Part shown: positions 46,924 through 55,150 of the stretch, piece after piece | Layout: each line of letters starts with the position of its first letter | How positions within the stretch are numbered: position 1 is the first letter of the stretch | Assembly: GCF_006386545.1 (NCBI RefSeq) | Contig: NZ_SWAR01000014.1 | Coordinates: 54,596 to 118,595 of the forward strand | From: Methylibium rhizosphaerae | GTDB taxonomy: Bacteria > Pseudomonadota > Gammaproteobacteria > Burkholderiales > Burkholderiaceae_C | Direction of reading: 5' to 3' | DNA: 64,000 bases | Notes under the pieces: generated by a model | What the model saw: only the letters and a program-made list of their open reading frames with translations | Told to the model about the DNA's origin: nothing | The model's database searches: none | Program-made: the position numbers and the translations under genes

Positions 46924-47901
46924 ATGCACGCCTGGCTCTGCGAGAACCCCGTCGGCCCCGAAGCCCTGCAATGGAAGGCGCTGCCCACGCCCGAGCCGCG
47001 CGCGGGCGAGGTGCGCGTGGCCATCAAGGCGGCCAGCCTCAACTTTCCCGATCTGCTGATCGTGCAGAACAAGTACCAGATGAAGCCGCCGCTGCCCTTC
47101 GTGCCGGGCTCGGAGTTCTCCGGCGTCGTGGAAGCGGTGGGCGAAGGGGTGAAGCATCTCGAGCCCGGCATGGCCGTCGCCTCCTTCGGCGGCCTGGGCG
47201 GGTTTGCGACGCAGGTGTGCGTGAGCGCGTCGCTGGTGATGCCGCTGCCGCCCGGCTTCGCCTTCGACGACGCGGCCGCGTTCCTGTGCACCTACGGCAC
47301 GACGCATCACGCGCTGATCGACCGCGCGGCCTTGCGCGAAGGTGAAACCGTGCTGGTGCTGGGCGCGGCCGGCGGCGTGGGCACGGCTGCCATACAGATC
47401 GCCAAGGCAGCCGGCGCACGCGTGATCGCCGCCGCCTCGAGCGACGACAAGTGCGCCCTGTGCAGGCAGCTCGGCGCGGACGCCACCATCAACTACGCGA
47501 GCGCCAGCCTGCGCGACGAGCTCAAGGCGCTGACCGACGGCAAGGGCCCGGACGTGATCTACGACCCGGTGGGCGGCGATCTGGCCGAACCCGCCTTCCG
47601 CTCCATCGCGTGGCGGGGCCGCTACCTGGTGATCGGCTTTGCCGGCGGCAGCATCCCGGCGCTGCCGCTCAACCTGGCCCTGCTGAAAGGCGCCTCGATC
47701 GTCGGCGTGTTCTGGGGCGAGTTCGCAAAGCGCGAGCCGGCGAACAACGCACGGGCCCTGGCCGAGCTTGCCGGCTGGTACGCCCAGGGAAAGATCAAGC
47801 CGGTGATCGAGCAACGGCTGGCCATGCAGGAACTTCCCAGGGCATTCGAGCTGATGGGGCAGCGCAAGGTACGGGGCAAGCTCGTGCTGGAGAACCGCTG
47901 A
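46924..47901 (+). CDS. NADPH:quinone oxidoreductase family protein
   Basis: 325-aa zinc-free medium-chain reductase of the QOR family. Motifs: KAASLNFPDLLIVQNKYQ, FVPGSEFSGVVEAVGEGV, TYGTTHHALIDRAAL, VLGAAGGVGTAAIQIAKAAG (NADPH site), YDPVGGDLAEPAFRSIAWRG and VGVFWGEF. ATG 46924 has GAGGAG 6 nt upstream. It is divergent from surE. It is probably soluble and may act on quinones or enoyl thioesters. Confidence 0.93.
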   Translation: MHAWLCENPVGPEALQWKALPTPEPRAGEVRVAIKAASLNFPDLLIVQNKYQMKPPLPFVPGSEFSGVVEAVGEGVKHLEPGMAVASFGGLGGFATQVCVSASLVMPLPPGFAFDDAAAFLCTYGTTHHALIDRAALREGETVLVLGAAGGVGTAAIQIAKAAGARVIAAASSDDKCALCRQLGADATINYASASLRDELKALTDGKGPDVIYDPVGGDLAEPAFRSIAWRGRYLVIGFAGGSIPALPLNLALLKGASIVGVFWGEFAKREPANNARALAELAGWYAQGKIKPVIEQRLAMQELPRAFELMGQRKVRGKLVLENR

Positions 47902-48042
47902 GCCGGTACTCCGGGGGAAGGGAGCCCCTCCCCCCTACTTCTAGCGCCCCTCATTGAGGGGATCGCGAAACGGGCTGGCGCTGCCGGGGCGCGTGGATAA
48001 TTTCACGATCCGGCACAAGGCAGTGCTCAGGGAGCCCATCCA

Positions 48043-48786
48043 ATGGCAGTCAAGGTTCTGATCGTTGAAGACAACCCCGTCGCGCGTGCCTTCCTGTGCC
48101 GCGTGGTCCGTGAGAGCTTCAGCGATGCGATCACGATCTCCGAGGCCGGCGACCTGGAAACGGCTCGCCGGCACATCGGCATCCAGTCGGGCCAGCGGGC
48201 CACCGCCAGCACACCCGACCCGTTCAAGCTCGTGCTGGTCGACCTCGAGTTGCCAGACGGCAACGGCCTGGAACTGCTGACGGAGCTCGGCCAGTACCCG
48301 GCCACGAAGATCGTCACCACGCTGTACTCCGACGACGACCACCTGTTCCCCGCGCTGCAATGCGGCGCCGACGGCTACCTGCTCAAGGAAGACCGCTTCG
48401 AAGTGCTGGTCGAGGAGCTCCAGAAGATCGTGCGGGGCCAGCCGCCGCTGTCGCCGGCCATTGCCCGCCGGCTGCTGTCGCACTTTCGCCTGGGCGACAG
48501 CGGCGTCGGCGGCCTCACCGACTCGGGCTTCTCGCCACTCGATTCGCCCACCAGCCGCCCCATCCCGCTGGACCGCCGCGACCCGCCGGACCATGAGCGA
48601 CTCACACCGCGTGAGACCGAGGTGCTCACCTACCTGAGCAAGGGCTTCACCATCAAGGAGATCGCGAGCCTCATGGGCATCAAGTGGTTCACCGTCAACG
48701 ACCACATCAAGTCCATCTACAAGAAGCTCAACGTCTCGAGCCGGGCCGAGGCGGCGGTGCTGGCGAGCAAGCAGGGCCTGGTGTGA
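48043..48786 (+). CDS. NarL/LuxR-family response regulator
   Basis: 247-aa response regulator. Receiver: LIVEDNPVARAF (acidic pair E9-D10) and phospho-acceptor D67 in LVLVDLELPDGNG, later than usual because of a roughly 10-residue insertion rich in Ser/Thr/Ala before it. GADGYLLKED holds the conserved Lys. A 40-residue linker leads to the LuxR helix-turn-helix: LTPRETEVLTYLSKGFTIKE and IKSIYKKLNVSSRAEA. It lies 37 bp before a sensor kinase gene and forms a pair with it. Upstream (47902-48042) there are only short GC-rich repeats. Confidence 0.93.
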   Translation: MAVKVLIVEDNPVARAFLCRVVRESFSDAITISEAGDLETARRHIGIQSGQRATASTPDPFKLVLVDLELPDGNGLELLTELGQYPATKIVTTLYSDDDHLFPALQCGADGYLLKEDRFEVLVEELQKIVRGQPPLSPAIARRLLSHFRLGDSGVGGLTDSGFSPLDSPTSRPIPLDRRDPPDHERLTPRETEVLTYLSKGFTIKEIASLMGIKWFTVNDHIKSIYKKLNVSSRAEAAVLASKQGLV

Positions 48787-48823
48787 CCTGACCCCGCGGG
48801 TCGCCTCCAGCCGGTGAACCGCG

Positions 48824-51127
48824 ATGAGCCGCCCCCTCTTCGACCACGCTGCCGATTCAGACCCGGCAGCCAACGACCCGCTCGGTGACCCGGCCTCTCG
48901 CGACGCTGCCACGGGCATTGACTCGCTGATCGAGTTCGCTCGGCTCGACCGGCCGAGTCCGCATCGGCACAACGCAAAATGGATGGGCTGGCGTCTGCGC
49001 CTGCTGGTGGGGGCCGCACTGCTCGGCTGCCTGGGCATCGCGCTGCTGGCCCGCTGGGCCGCCTCCCAGCCCACCCTCGACGCCACCTGGCGCCTCAACC
49101 CGCAGGCCGCGGTGGAGCTCGCGAACACCGGCGACCCGCTGCTGAAACCCCATGTCGGCGAGGTGCTCGTCGCCGTGACCTCACAGGAAGGGCATCGACT
49201 GGCCATCGAAGGCCTGGCGCTCCAGCGCTCGCCGCGGTGGATGCCTGACGACACGCAGCGCGAGCGCCACCTGCGCCTGCATGACCAGCTGGCCCGGGCG
49301 CTCGCCGGGGGCACGGTGCAGCTGCACTTCTCCGACGGCCACACGCAGTCCTGGCGTCCGACCGCGGGCGGATTCGGCTCGCTGGGCCTGCTGTTCTGGC
49401 TGCTCGCGGCGCTGGCGCTGGCGCTCTACATGGTCGCGATGGTGGTGGTGCTGTCGCGCCCATCGCGCGGCAACCTGGCCTATGCCGTCATGGCCCTGTG
49501 CCAGGCCGGCAACCTGCTCTTCCTGGCGGCCGAGTCGGCCAGCGAGCTCACCCTGCCCGCCGGGCTGCCGCTGTGGGATCTGCAGGCGCGTGTCGCCTTC
49601 GACCTGCTGACCGGCGCTGCGCTCGTGCATGCCTTCAGCCGGTACCCGCACCGGCTGCCGGTCGCCCGCTGGGCCAGCGCGGTGGCGTGGGGTGCGGTCA
49701 TCGCACTCTGTACGGCCAACGGCCTGGGCGTGCTGCCTCACGCCTGGTGGTGGGCACAGCTGGGCGGCGCGGCGCTGGGGGTTTCGGCCATCGGACTGCT
49801 CACCTGGTCTTACAGGCTCGAGCCGCATCCTTTTTCCGTCGTGCTGCGGCGTTTCGGCGTCGTCAACGTCGCCACGTGGATGCTGCTCACCCTGACGGTG
49901 GCATTGGCAGGCACGCAGTCGGGGCTGCAGCAGACCATCGTCTCGGTCGGGCCGATGATCTGGTACGTCTTCTTCTCGTCGATCCTGCTGCTGGTGCCTT
50001 TCCTGTCGCGCTCGCAGCAGCTCATGCGCGAGTTCTCGCTGCTCGCCGCCGTCAGCACTGTCGCCACCGCACTCGACCTGCTGTTCGTGGCCGTCTTCTC
50101 GTTCGGCCAGTTCACGTCACTCACGCTGTCGCTGTTCCTGTCGCTCGCCGCCTACTCGGGCGCGCGGCAATGGGTGCTCAGCCACCTGCTGGGCAGCAAC
50201 ATGCTCACGATGGAGCGCCTGTTCGAGCGGCTCTACCGCATGGCACGCGAGGTCGAGGCACATCCGCAGCGCACGCCGCACCTGCTGAGCCGGCTGCTGC
50301 GCGAACTGTTCGAGCCGCTGGAAGCGGCCATCGTGCAACGAGCCTGTTCGGGCTCGCGCATCGGAGGAGACGGCTCGACCCTGCTGGTGCCCATTCCGGA
50401 CCTGATGGCCCCCCATCCGGCATCGCAGGGCGTGGTGGTGATCCGCTACGCGCACAGGGGCCGGCGCCTGTTCACGCCGGACGATGCACGGCTGACCGAT
50501 CGCATCGTCGAGCAGCTGCGGCGCGCCGTGGCCTTCGACAAGGCGGTCGAGCAAGGTCGCAGTGAAGAACGCGCCCGCATCGCACAAGACCTCCACGACG
50601 ACATCGGCGCGCGCCTGCTGACCCTCATGTACAAGGCGCCCACGCCCGAGATGGAAGACTATGTCCGGCACACGCTGCAGGACCTCAAGACGCTCACCCG
50701 CGGCCTGGCGGCGCACAGCCACCAGCTTTCGCATGCAGCGGCGGAGTGGAAGGCCGACCTGACGCAGCGGCTGTCGGCCGTCCATTGCGAGCTGGTGTGG
50801 AGCCTGAACTGCGACCAGGACGTGGACCTCGGCGTGGTGCAGTGGTCCGCGCTGACCCGGGTGCTGCGGGAACTGGTCACCAACGTGATCACGCATGCGC
50901 GGGCCACTCGGGTGGAGATCGCGCTGCAGCTCGAACGCGACCGGCTCGACCTGCTGGTGCGCGACAACGGCCTCGGGCGCGACCCGAAGAGCTGGGCGCA
51001 GGGGCTGGGCCTGGGCGGCGTGCGCAAGCGCGTGAAGCAGCTGGGTGGCACCGTCGAGTGGCGCGAGGTCAACGGCAGCGGCATCGAATGCCGGGTGCGC
51101 ATTCCGGACGTATCGCAGCGGCGTTGA
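48824..51127 (+). CDS. membrane sensor histidine kinase (NarX/HisKA_3-like)
   Basis: 767-aa kinase. About 60 cytoplasmic residues precede the first helix (LLVGAALLGCLGIALLA). A periplasmic segment of about 110 residues follows, then a block of seven or more helices (about 185-445) resembling 7TM sensor modules. The dimerisation/phosphoacceptor motif is ARIAQDLHDDIGARLLTLMY, with ATPase motifs LRELVTNVITHARA (N box), LVRDNGLGRDP and LGLGGVRKRVKQLGG. Partner of the upstream response regulator. The signal is unknown. Confidence 0.9.
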   Translation: MSRPLFDHAADSDPAANDPLGDPASRDAATGIDSLIEFARLDRPSPHRHNAKWMGWRLRLLVGAALLGCLGIALLARWAASQPTLDATWRLNPQAAVELANTGDPLLKPHVGEVLVAVTSQEGHRLAIEGLALQRSPRWMPDDTQRERHLRLHDQLARALAGGTVQLHFSDGHTQSWRPTAGGFGSLGLLFWLLAALALALYMVAMVVVLSRPSRGNLAYAVMALCQAGNLLFLAAESASELTLPAGLPLWDLQARVAFDLLTGAALVHAFSRYPHRLPVARWASAVAWGAVIALCTANGLGVLPHAWWWAQLGGAALGVSAIGLLTWSYRLEPHPFSVVLRRFGVVNVATWMLLTLTVALAGTQSGLQQTIVSVGPMIWYVFFSSILLLVPFLSRSQQLMREFSLLAAVSTVATALDLLFVAVFSFGQFTSLTLSLFLSLAAYSGARQWVLSHLLGSNMLTMERLFERLYRMAREVEAHPQRTPHLLSRLLRELFEPLEAAIVQRACSGSRIGGDGSTLLVPIPDLMAPHPASQGVVVIRYAHRGRRLFTPDDARLTDRIVEQLRRAVAFDKAVEQGRSEERARIAQDLHDDIGARLLTLMYKAPTPEMEDYVRHTLQDLKTLTRGLAAHSHQLSHAAAEWKADLTQRLSAVHCELVWSLNCDQDVDLGVVQWSALTRVLRELVTNVITHARATRVEIALQLERDRLDLLVRDNGLGRDPKSWAQGLGLGGVRKRVKQLGGTVEWREVNGSGIECRVRIPDVSQRR

Positions 51128-51146
51128 TCCGCAGCGCCCATGAAAA

Positions 51147-51172
51147 AAGCCGAGCGTTCGCTCGGCTTCTTC
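51147..51172. terminator. bidirectional terminator between the kinase gene and tRNA-His
   Basis: 10-bp stem AAGCCGAGCG/CGCTCGGCTT with a 2-nt TT loop. On the minus strand it is followed by TTTTTT, giving a strong terminator for the ppiD-tRNA-His transcript. On the plus strand it is followed by CTTCTT, adequate for the kinase gene. Confidence 0.85.
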
Positions 51173-51183
51173 TTGGGATCAGG

Positions 51184-51260
51184 TGGGGTGGCTGATGGGA
51201 CTCGAACCCACGACGACCAGAATCACAATCTGGGACTCTACCAACTGAGCTACAGCCACC
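51184..51260 (-). tRNA. tRNA-His(GTG)
   Basis: 77-nt cloverleaf with encoded CCA. It starts GGTGGCTGTAGCTCAGTTGG, including the extra G-1 that pairs with C73, the identity element of tRNA-His. The anticodon loop TTGTGAT carries GTG between stems CCAGA and TCTGG, and the T-arm contains GGGTTCGAGTCCC. It lies 20 nt after the ppiD stop on the same strand and shows no promoter of its own, so it is probably processed from the ppiD transcript. Confidence 0.97.
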
Positions 51261-51280
51261 ACAGAGTCGAGCATTATAGC

Positions 51281-53215
51281 CTAACGGCTGGCACCACTCG
51301 CTACATCTTCTGCAGTGCCGGCGGCCTTGGCGTTGCCCGTGACCTGGACCTTGTAGCGGTCCTTGAGGGCCGTGTAGTAGGCCTGCGCCTCGGCTGCGGC
51401 CCAGGCCTGCGCGTACTGGGCTTGCGAGCGTGCGGCATCGGCCACTGCGGGGTCGCGCGGCAGCACTTTGTTGATCCTGATCACGGCATAGCCTTGGTCG
51501 CCCAGGTCGGCACCGGCCCATGCCGGCGCGGGATCCGCGGGCGCCTTCAGCGCGGCCTCCACCACCGCACGCGGCATTTCAGCCGTGGGCTTGGCCCGCG
51601 ACACCACCACCGCCGGCTGCAGCGTGGCTGCGGCCGCGTCCTTCTTCCAGGCTTCGAGCTGCGCTTCGCCTTCCTTGCGTGCCAGCGCGGCGGCCTGCTT
51701 CGCCACCACGGTGTCGCGCACCTTGGCCTTCACTTCCTCGAACGGGAGCTTGCGTGCCGGGCTGTGCTGCGTGACTCGCGCAGAGACCAGTTGGTTCGGA
51801 CCGACTTCCACCGCTTCGGTGTTGCGCTTGTTGCGCAGGCTGTCGGTGCCGAACAGAGCGTCCAGCAGCTTCGAGTTGGCAAACGGGCCCTTGGTGTCGG
51901 GGCCAGGCGTGCGCGTCACGTTCTGCAGCGTGCGCACCTGCAGCTTCAGCTTGTCGGCCACCGGCTTCAGGCTGTCGGCCTGTTCGTAGACGGTGTTGGT
52001 GAACACCTCGGCGGCTTCTGTGTACTGCTGTTGGGCCTTTTGCTGCCTGAGCTCGTTCTCGATCTCTGCCTTCACCGCTTCGAACGGACGCTTCTCGCCG
52101 CCGCGCACGGCCGCGAGCTTGATGATGTGGAACCCGAAGTCGCTTTCGACCACGCCGCTGAGTTCGCCCGGCTTCAGTGAAAAGGCCGCGTCCTCGAACG
52201 GCTTGACCATCGCCCCGCGCCCGAAGAAGTCGAGGTCACCGCCCCTTGCCGCAGAGCCCGGATCCTGGGAGTTCTTCTTCGCCAGTTCCGCAAAACCGGC
52301 CGGGCTCTTCCGGGCCTCTGCGAGCAGTTCCTGCGCGCGTGCCTTGGCCTTCTCGCGATCGGCGGCCGGTGCAGACTTGTCGGCCTTGATCAGGATGTGG
52401 CTGGCGCGACGCTCCTCGGGCGTCGAATAGCGCTTCTCGTTGTCGGCGTAGAACTTGCGCACGTCGGCTTCAGCCACCGTGATGCCGGACTTGATGGCAT
52501 CGAGGTCGAGCTGCACGTATTCGACAGACGCCTGCTCAGGCGCCTGGAACTGCGCCGCATGGGCTGCATCGTTGTAGTAGGCCTGCAAATCCGCATCGGT
52601 CGGGTTGACCTTGGCCGCGTAGGTCTTCGCATCGAACCGGGCAACCTGGATCTCGCGCTGCTGGAACAGCGAATCGAGCGCGAGATCCGCTGCGGTCGCC
52701 GGCCCCATGGCGCTGCCTTCGATGCCCAGCAGCACCTGGCGCGTGGACATGTTCTGGCGCAGCCGCTCAGCAAACTGCTCCGACGTCATGCCCTGCGCCG
52801 CGAGGAATTCCTTCTTGAGGCTGCCGTCGGGGTTGCGCAAGGCTGCGAACTCCGGTGTCGACGCGAACAGGCGCTGCAGGCGCTCATCCGTGGTGGCGAG
52901 GTTGAGCTTGTTGGCCGCGGTGAGGATCACGCGCTCCTGCACGAGTCCCTCGAGGGTTCGCTGCCGCATTTCCGGCGTATCGAAGAGCTTTGCATCGATG
53001 CCAGGCATCTGCGCGCGCGCGCGCTCGACCTGGCTGCGATGTGCCGCGTCCCACTCGGCCTGGGTCACTTCCTGACCCGCGACCTTGGCCACCGACTGCC
53101 TGCCTTCGTTGAAGCTGGAGTAGCCCTGAATGCCGAAGAAGACGAACGACGGGAAGATCAGCAGCACCAGCACGAACTGGAGCAGCCGGGTGTGTTTGCG
53201 AACGAAATCGAACAT
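51281..53215 (-). CDS. ppiD: PpiD-like periplasmic folding chaperone/PPIase
   Basis: 644-aa inner-membrane-anchored SurA_N/parvulin protein. The N-terminal anchor is LLQFVLVLLIFPSFVFFGIQG. The chaperone domain has VAKVAGQEVTQAEWD and RQRTLEGLVQERVI. The parvulin domain (about 265-370) has RRASHILIKADKSA, GDLDFFGRGAMVKPFEDAAF and VESDFGFHIIKL. A long C-terminal chaperone region follows. ATG 53215 is used; the longer frame is not homologous. It aids proteins leaving the Sec translocon. It lies downstream of hupB and tRNA-Val, the usual arrangement. Confidence 0.94.
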   Translation of the reverse strand: MFDFVRKHTRLLQFVLVLLIFPSFVFFGIQGYSSFNEGRQSVAKVAGQEVTQAEWDAAHRSQVERARAQMPGIDAKLFDTPEMRQRTLEGLVQERVILTAANKLNLATTDERLQRLFASTPEFAALRNPDGSLKKEFLAAQGMTSEQFAERLRQNMSTRQVLLGIEGSAMGPATAADLALDSLFQQREIQVARFDAKTYAAKVNPTDADLQAYYNDAAHAAQFQAPEQASVEYVQLDLDAIKSGITVAEADVRKFYADNEKRYSTPEERRASHILIKADKSAPAADREKAKARAQELLAEARKSPAGFAELAKKNSQDPGSAARGGDLDFFGRGAMVKPFEDAAFSLKPGELSGVVESDFGFHIIKLAAVRGGEKRPFEAVKAEIENELRQQKAQQQYTEAAEVFTNTVYEQADSLKPVADKLKLQVRTLQNVTRTPGPDTKGPFANSKLLDALFGTDSLRNKRNTEAVEVGPNQLVSARVTQHSPARKLPFEEVKAKVRDTVVAKQAAALARKEGEAQLEAWKKDAAAATLQPAVVVSRAKPTAEMPRAVVEAALKAPADPAPAWAGADLGDQGYAVIRINKVLPRDPAVADAARSQAQYAQAWAAAEAQAYYTALKDRYKVQVTGNAKAAGTAEDVASGASR

Positions 53216-53276
53216 CGAATTAGCCCCGAAGGTAAAGCGCTGTTGTGCACAACGGCAAGTCGCTTGCGTCAGACGC

Positions 53277-53306
53277 GACAAAGGCGAACCATGGTTCGCC
53301 TTTGTC
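53277..53306. terminator. 30-bp perfect palindrome between tRNA-Val and ppiD
   Basis: GACAAAGGCGAACC is repeated in inverted orientation with no spacer. As RNA it folds to a 13-bp stem with a CATG loop. It resembles the terminator at 28622-28650 and probably ends the hupB-tRNA-Val transcript. The rest of the 221-bp gap (53216-53436) holds a 12-bp palindrome GTTGTGCACAAC at 53242-53253 and the hairpin GGAAGC-TTC-GCTTCC at 53341-53355, but no gene. Confidence 0.75.
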
Positions 53307-53436
53307 GGGAGGATCAGCTCTTGTCTTGAAGAGACTCTGCGGAAGCTTCGCTTCCTTCCTCGGGCGCTGCGCTCAAACGAGCGGCAATGATACTCGCCGG
53401 GAGGGGGCCGCCCTTGTGGTGCTGGCCTGGAAGCTT

Positions 53437-53512
53437 TGGTGGGTGCTGAGGGGTTCGAACCCCCGACCTACGCCTTGTAAGGGCGCCGCTCTACCAACTG
53501 AGCTAAGCACCC
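53437..53512 (-). tRNA. tRNA-Val(TAC)
   Basis: 76-nt cloverleaf with encoded ACCA end. It starts GGGTGCTTAGCTCAGTTGG. Anticodon loop CTTACAA carries TAC, the T-arm contains GGGGGTTCGAACCCC, and the acceptor pairs GGGTGCT/AGCACCC. It lies 16 nt after the hupB stop on the same strand, so it is probably transcribed from the hupB promoter. Confidence 0.97.
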
Positions 53513-53528
53513 GCGAGATCGCTCTGGA

Positions 53529-53801
53529 TCAGTTGACTGCGTCCTTGAGGGCCTTGCCCGGACGGAACTTCGGCACCTTGGCAGCCTTGATCTTGATGGT
53601 GGCGCCGGTGCGCGGATTGCGGCCGCTGCGAGCAGCGCGCTTGTTCACGGCAAACGTGCCGAAACCGACCAGCGACACGGTGTTGCCCTTCTTCAGAGTC
53701 GTCTTCACACCGCTGATCAAGGCCTCGAGCGCGCGCGTTGCAGCGGCTTTGGAGATGTCGGCCTGCTTGGCGATGTGTTCAATCAGCTCGGTCTTGTTCA
53801 C
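53529..53801 (-). CDS. hupB: HU family DNA-binding protein (beta type)
   Basis: 90-aa nucleoid protein. Sequence runs [20 protein letters not shown] at the start, then [14 protein letters not shown] and the DNA-binding arm with [12 protein letters not shown]. The GTG start at 53801 gives the canonical 90-residue HU and has AGGGGG about 8 nt upstream; the longer reading from 53819 adds six unlikely residues. It is preceded by a near-consensus promoter and followed by tRNA-Val. Confidence 0.96.
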   Translation of the reverse strand: MNKTELIEHIAKQADISKAAATRALEALISGVKTTLKKGNTVSLVGFGTFAVNKRAARSGRNPRTGATIKIKAAKVPKFRPGKALKDAVN

Positions 53802-53887
53802 GAAGGTACCCCCTCTCAAAGGTGTCTCAAAAAGTGTTCGGGATCGTGCGATTGGGAATTCGATCAGCAGTGGGAACTGCTCGAACG

Positions 53888-53916
53888 ATTACAGCCGGGT
53901 GACACTGGAGTGTCAA
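53888..53916 (-). promoter_or_regulatory. sigma-70 promoter of hupB-tRNA-Val
   Basis: On the minus strand: perfect -35 TTGACA (53911-53916), a 17-bp spacer and -10 TGTAAT (53888-53893, 5 of 6). The predicted transcript starts near 53881 with a leader of about 80 nt. This is the best promoter match in the window, fitting high HU and tRNA demand. Confidence 0.85.
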
Positions 53917-53995
53917 GCGCGGGAAGCGGATTCTATGCGCAATTGCGCCCCATCATGCCCGCGCAACCCGCGTCAATGCTGGGTTGACAACACCG

Positions 53996-54020
53996 AGGCC
54001 GCGCCGTTGCGGCGCGGCCT
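53996..54020. terminator. hairpin after the tartrate dehydrogenase gene
   Basis: Perfect 10-bp stem AGGCCGCGCC/GGCGCGGCCT with a GTTGC loop, in the 272-bp region between hupB and the tartrate dehydrogenase stop. No U-run follows on the minus strand, so termination may be partial. Apart from this and the hupB promoter, no gene is seen in 53802-54073. Confidence 0.6.
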
Positions 54021-54073
54021 GCTCTGGACTGGTGCGTCCGTTGAACGCGAGCCCGATGACGAGAGTGGAAGGC

Positions 54074-55150
54074 TCAGCTGAACGCCTGCGCGATCGCACG
54101 GCCGAGGTCCGCCGTGGTGGCCTTGCCGCCGAGATCGGGCGTGCGCGGCGCGTCGCTTTTCGGATCGAGCGCAGCTTCGATGGCCGCGACCACGGCATCG
54201 TGCGCATCGCGATGGCCGAGGAAGTCGAGCATCAGCGCGGCCGACCAGATCTGCGCAATCGGATTGGCGATGCCGCGACCCGCGATGTCGGGCGCCGAGC
54301 CATGCACCGGCTCGAACAGGGACGGGAAGTGCCGCTCGGGGTTGATGTTGGCCGAAGGCGCGATGCCGATGGTGCCGGCGCAGGCTGGCCCGAGGTCGCT
54401 CAGGATGTCGCCGAACAGATTGCTGGCCACCACCACGTCGAAGTGCTGCGGTCGCTGCACGAAATGCGCCGTGAGGATGTCGATGTGGAACTGGTCGACC
54501 GTCACCTCGGGATACTCCTTCGCCATCGCCGCAACACGCTCATCCCAGTACGGCATGGTGATCGAGATCCCGTTGGACTTGGTGGCCGAGGTGAGCTTCC
54601 TGCGCGGGCGCTGGCGCGCCAGCTCGAATGCGAACCGCAGCACGCGGTCCACGCCGGTGCGCGTCATCACGGTTTCCTGGATCACGACCTCGCGCTCGGT
54701 GCCTGCGAACATGCGGCCGCCGATGCTCGAGTACTCGCCTTCGGTGTTCTCGCGCACGATCAGCATGTCGATGTCGCCGGGCTTGCGGTCTGCCAGCGGC
54801 GAGCGGATGCCGGGCATCAGTTTCACCGGCCGCAGGTTCACGTACTGGTCGAACTCGCGCCGGAACTTCAGCAGCGAGCCCCACAGCGACACATGGTCCG
54901 GCACGGTCGCCGGCCAGCCGACGGCGCCGTAGAAGATCGCGTCGTGGCCGCCGATGCGGTCCTTCCAGTCAGCAGGCAGCATGTCGCCATGCTTCGCGTA
55001 GTAGTCGCAGCTGGCGAAGTCGAAGTGGTCGAGCTGAAGGCCGATGCCAAACCTGGCCGCAGCCGCCTCGAGCACGCGCAGGCCTTCCGGCATGACTTCC
55101 TTGCCGATGCCGTCTCCGGGAATCACGGCAATGCGATGGGTGTTGCTCAC
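54074..55150 (-). CDS. tartrate dehydrogenase/decarboxylase (D-malate dehydrogenase family)
   Basis: 358-aa NAD-dependent beta-decarboxylating dehydrogenase. HRIAVIPGDGIGKEVMPEGL is the family N-terminus. FDQYVNLRPVKLMPG, MLIVRENTEGEYSSIGGRMF and NLFGDILSDLGPACAGTIG are substrate/metal regions, and FEPVHGSAPDIAGRGIANP the NAD loop. ENTEGEYS and the short active-site spacing match tartrate/D-malate dehydrogenases more than LeuB. The start is GTG 55150, overlapping the dehalogenase stop (GTGA). The nearby divergent LysR regulator resembles the arrangement of dmlR/ttu-type regulators. Confidence 0.9.
   Translation of the reverse strand: MSNTHRIAVIPGDGIGKEVMPEGLRVLEAAAARFGIGLQLDHFDFASCDYYAKHGDMLPADWKDRIGGHDAIFYGAVGWPATVPDHVSLWGSLLKFRREFDQYVNLRPVKLMPGIRSPLADRKPGDIDMLIVRENTEGEYSSIGGRMFAGTEREVVIQETVMTRTGVDRVLRFAFELARQRPRRKLTSATKSNGISITMPYWDERVAAMAKEYPEVTVDQFHIDILTAHFVQRPQHFDVVVASNLFGDILSDLGPACAGTIGIAPSANINPERHFPSLFEPVHGSAPDIAGRGIANPIAQIWSAALMLDFLGHRDAHDAVVAAIEAALDPKSDAPRTPDLGGKATTADLGRAIAQAFS

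Noticed and set aside
54074..55150. Annotation as 3-isopropylmalate dehydrogenase (leuB)
   Set aside because: The ENTEGEYS region and pairing with a divergent LysR favour tartrate/D-malate dehydrogenase. No leuC/leuD neighbours are present.
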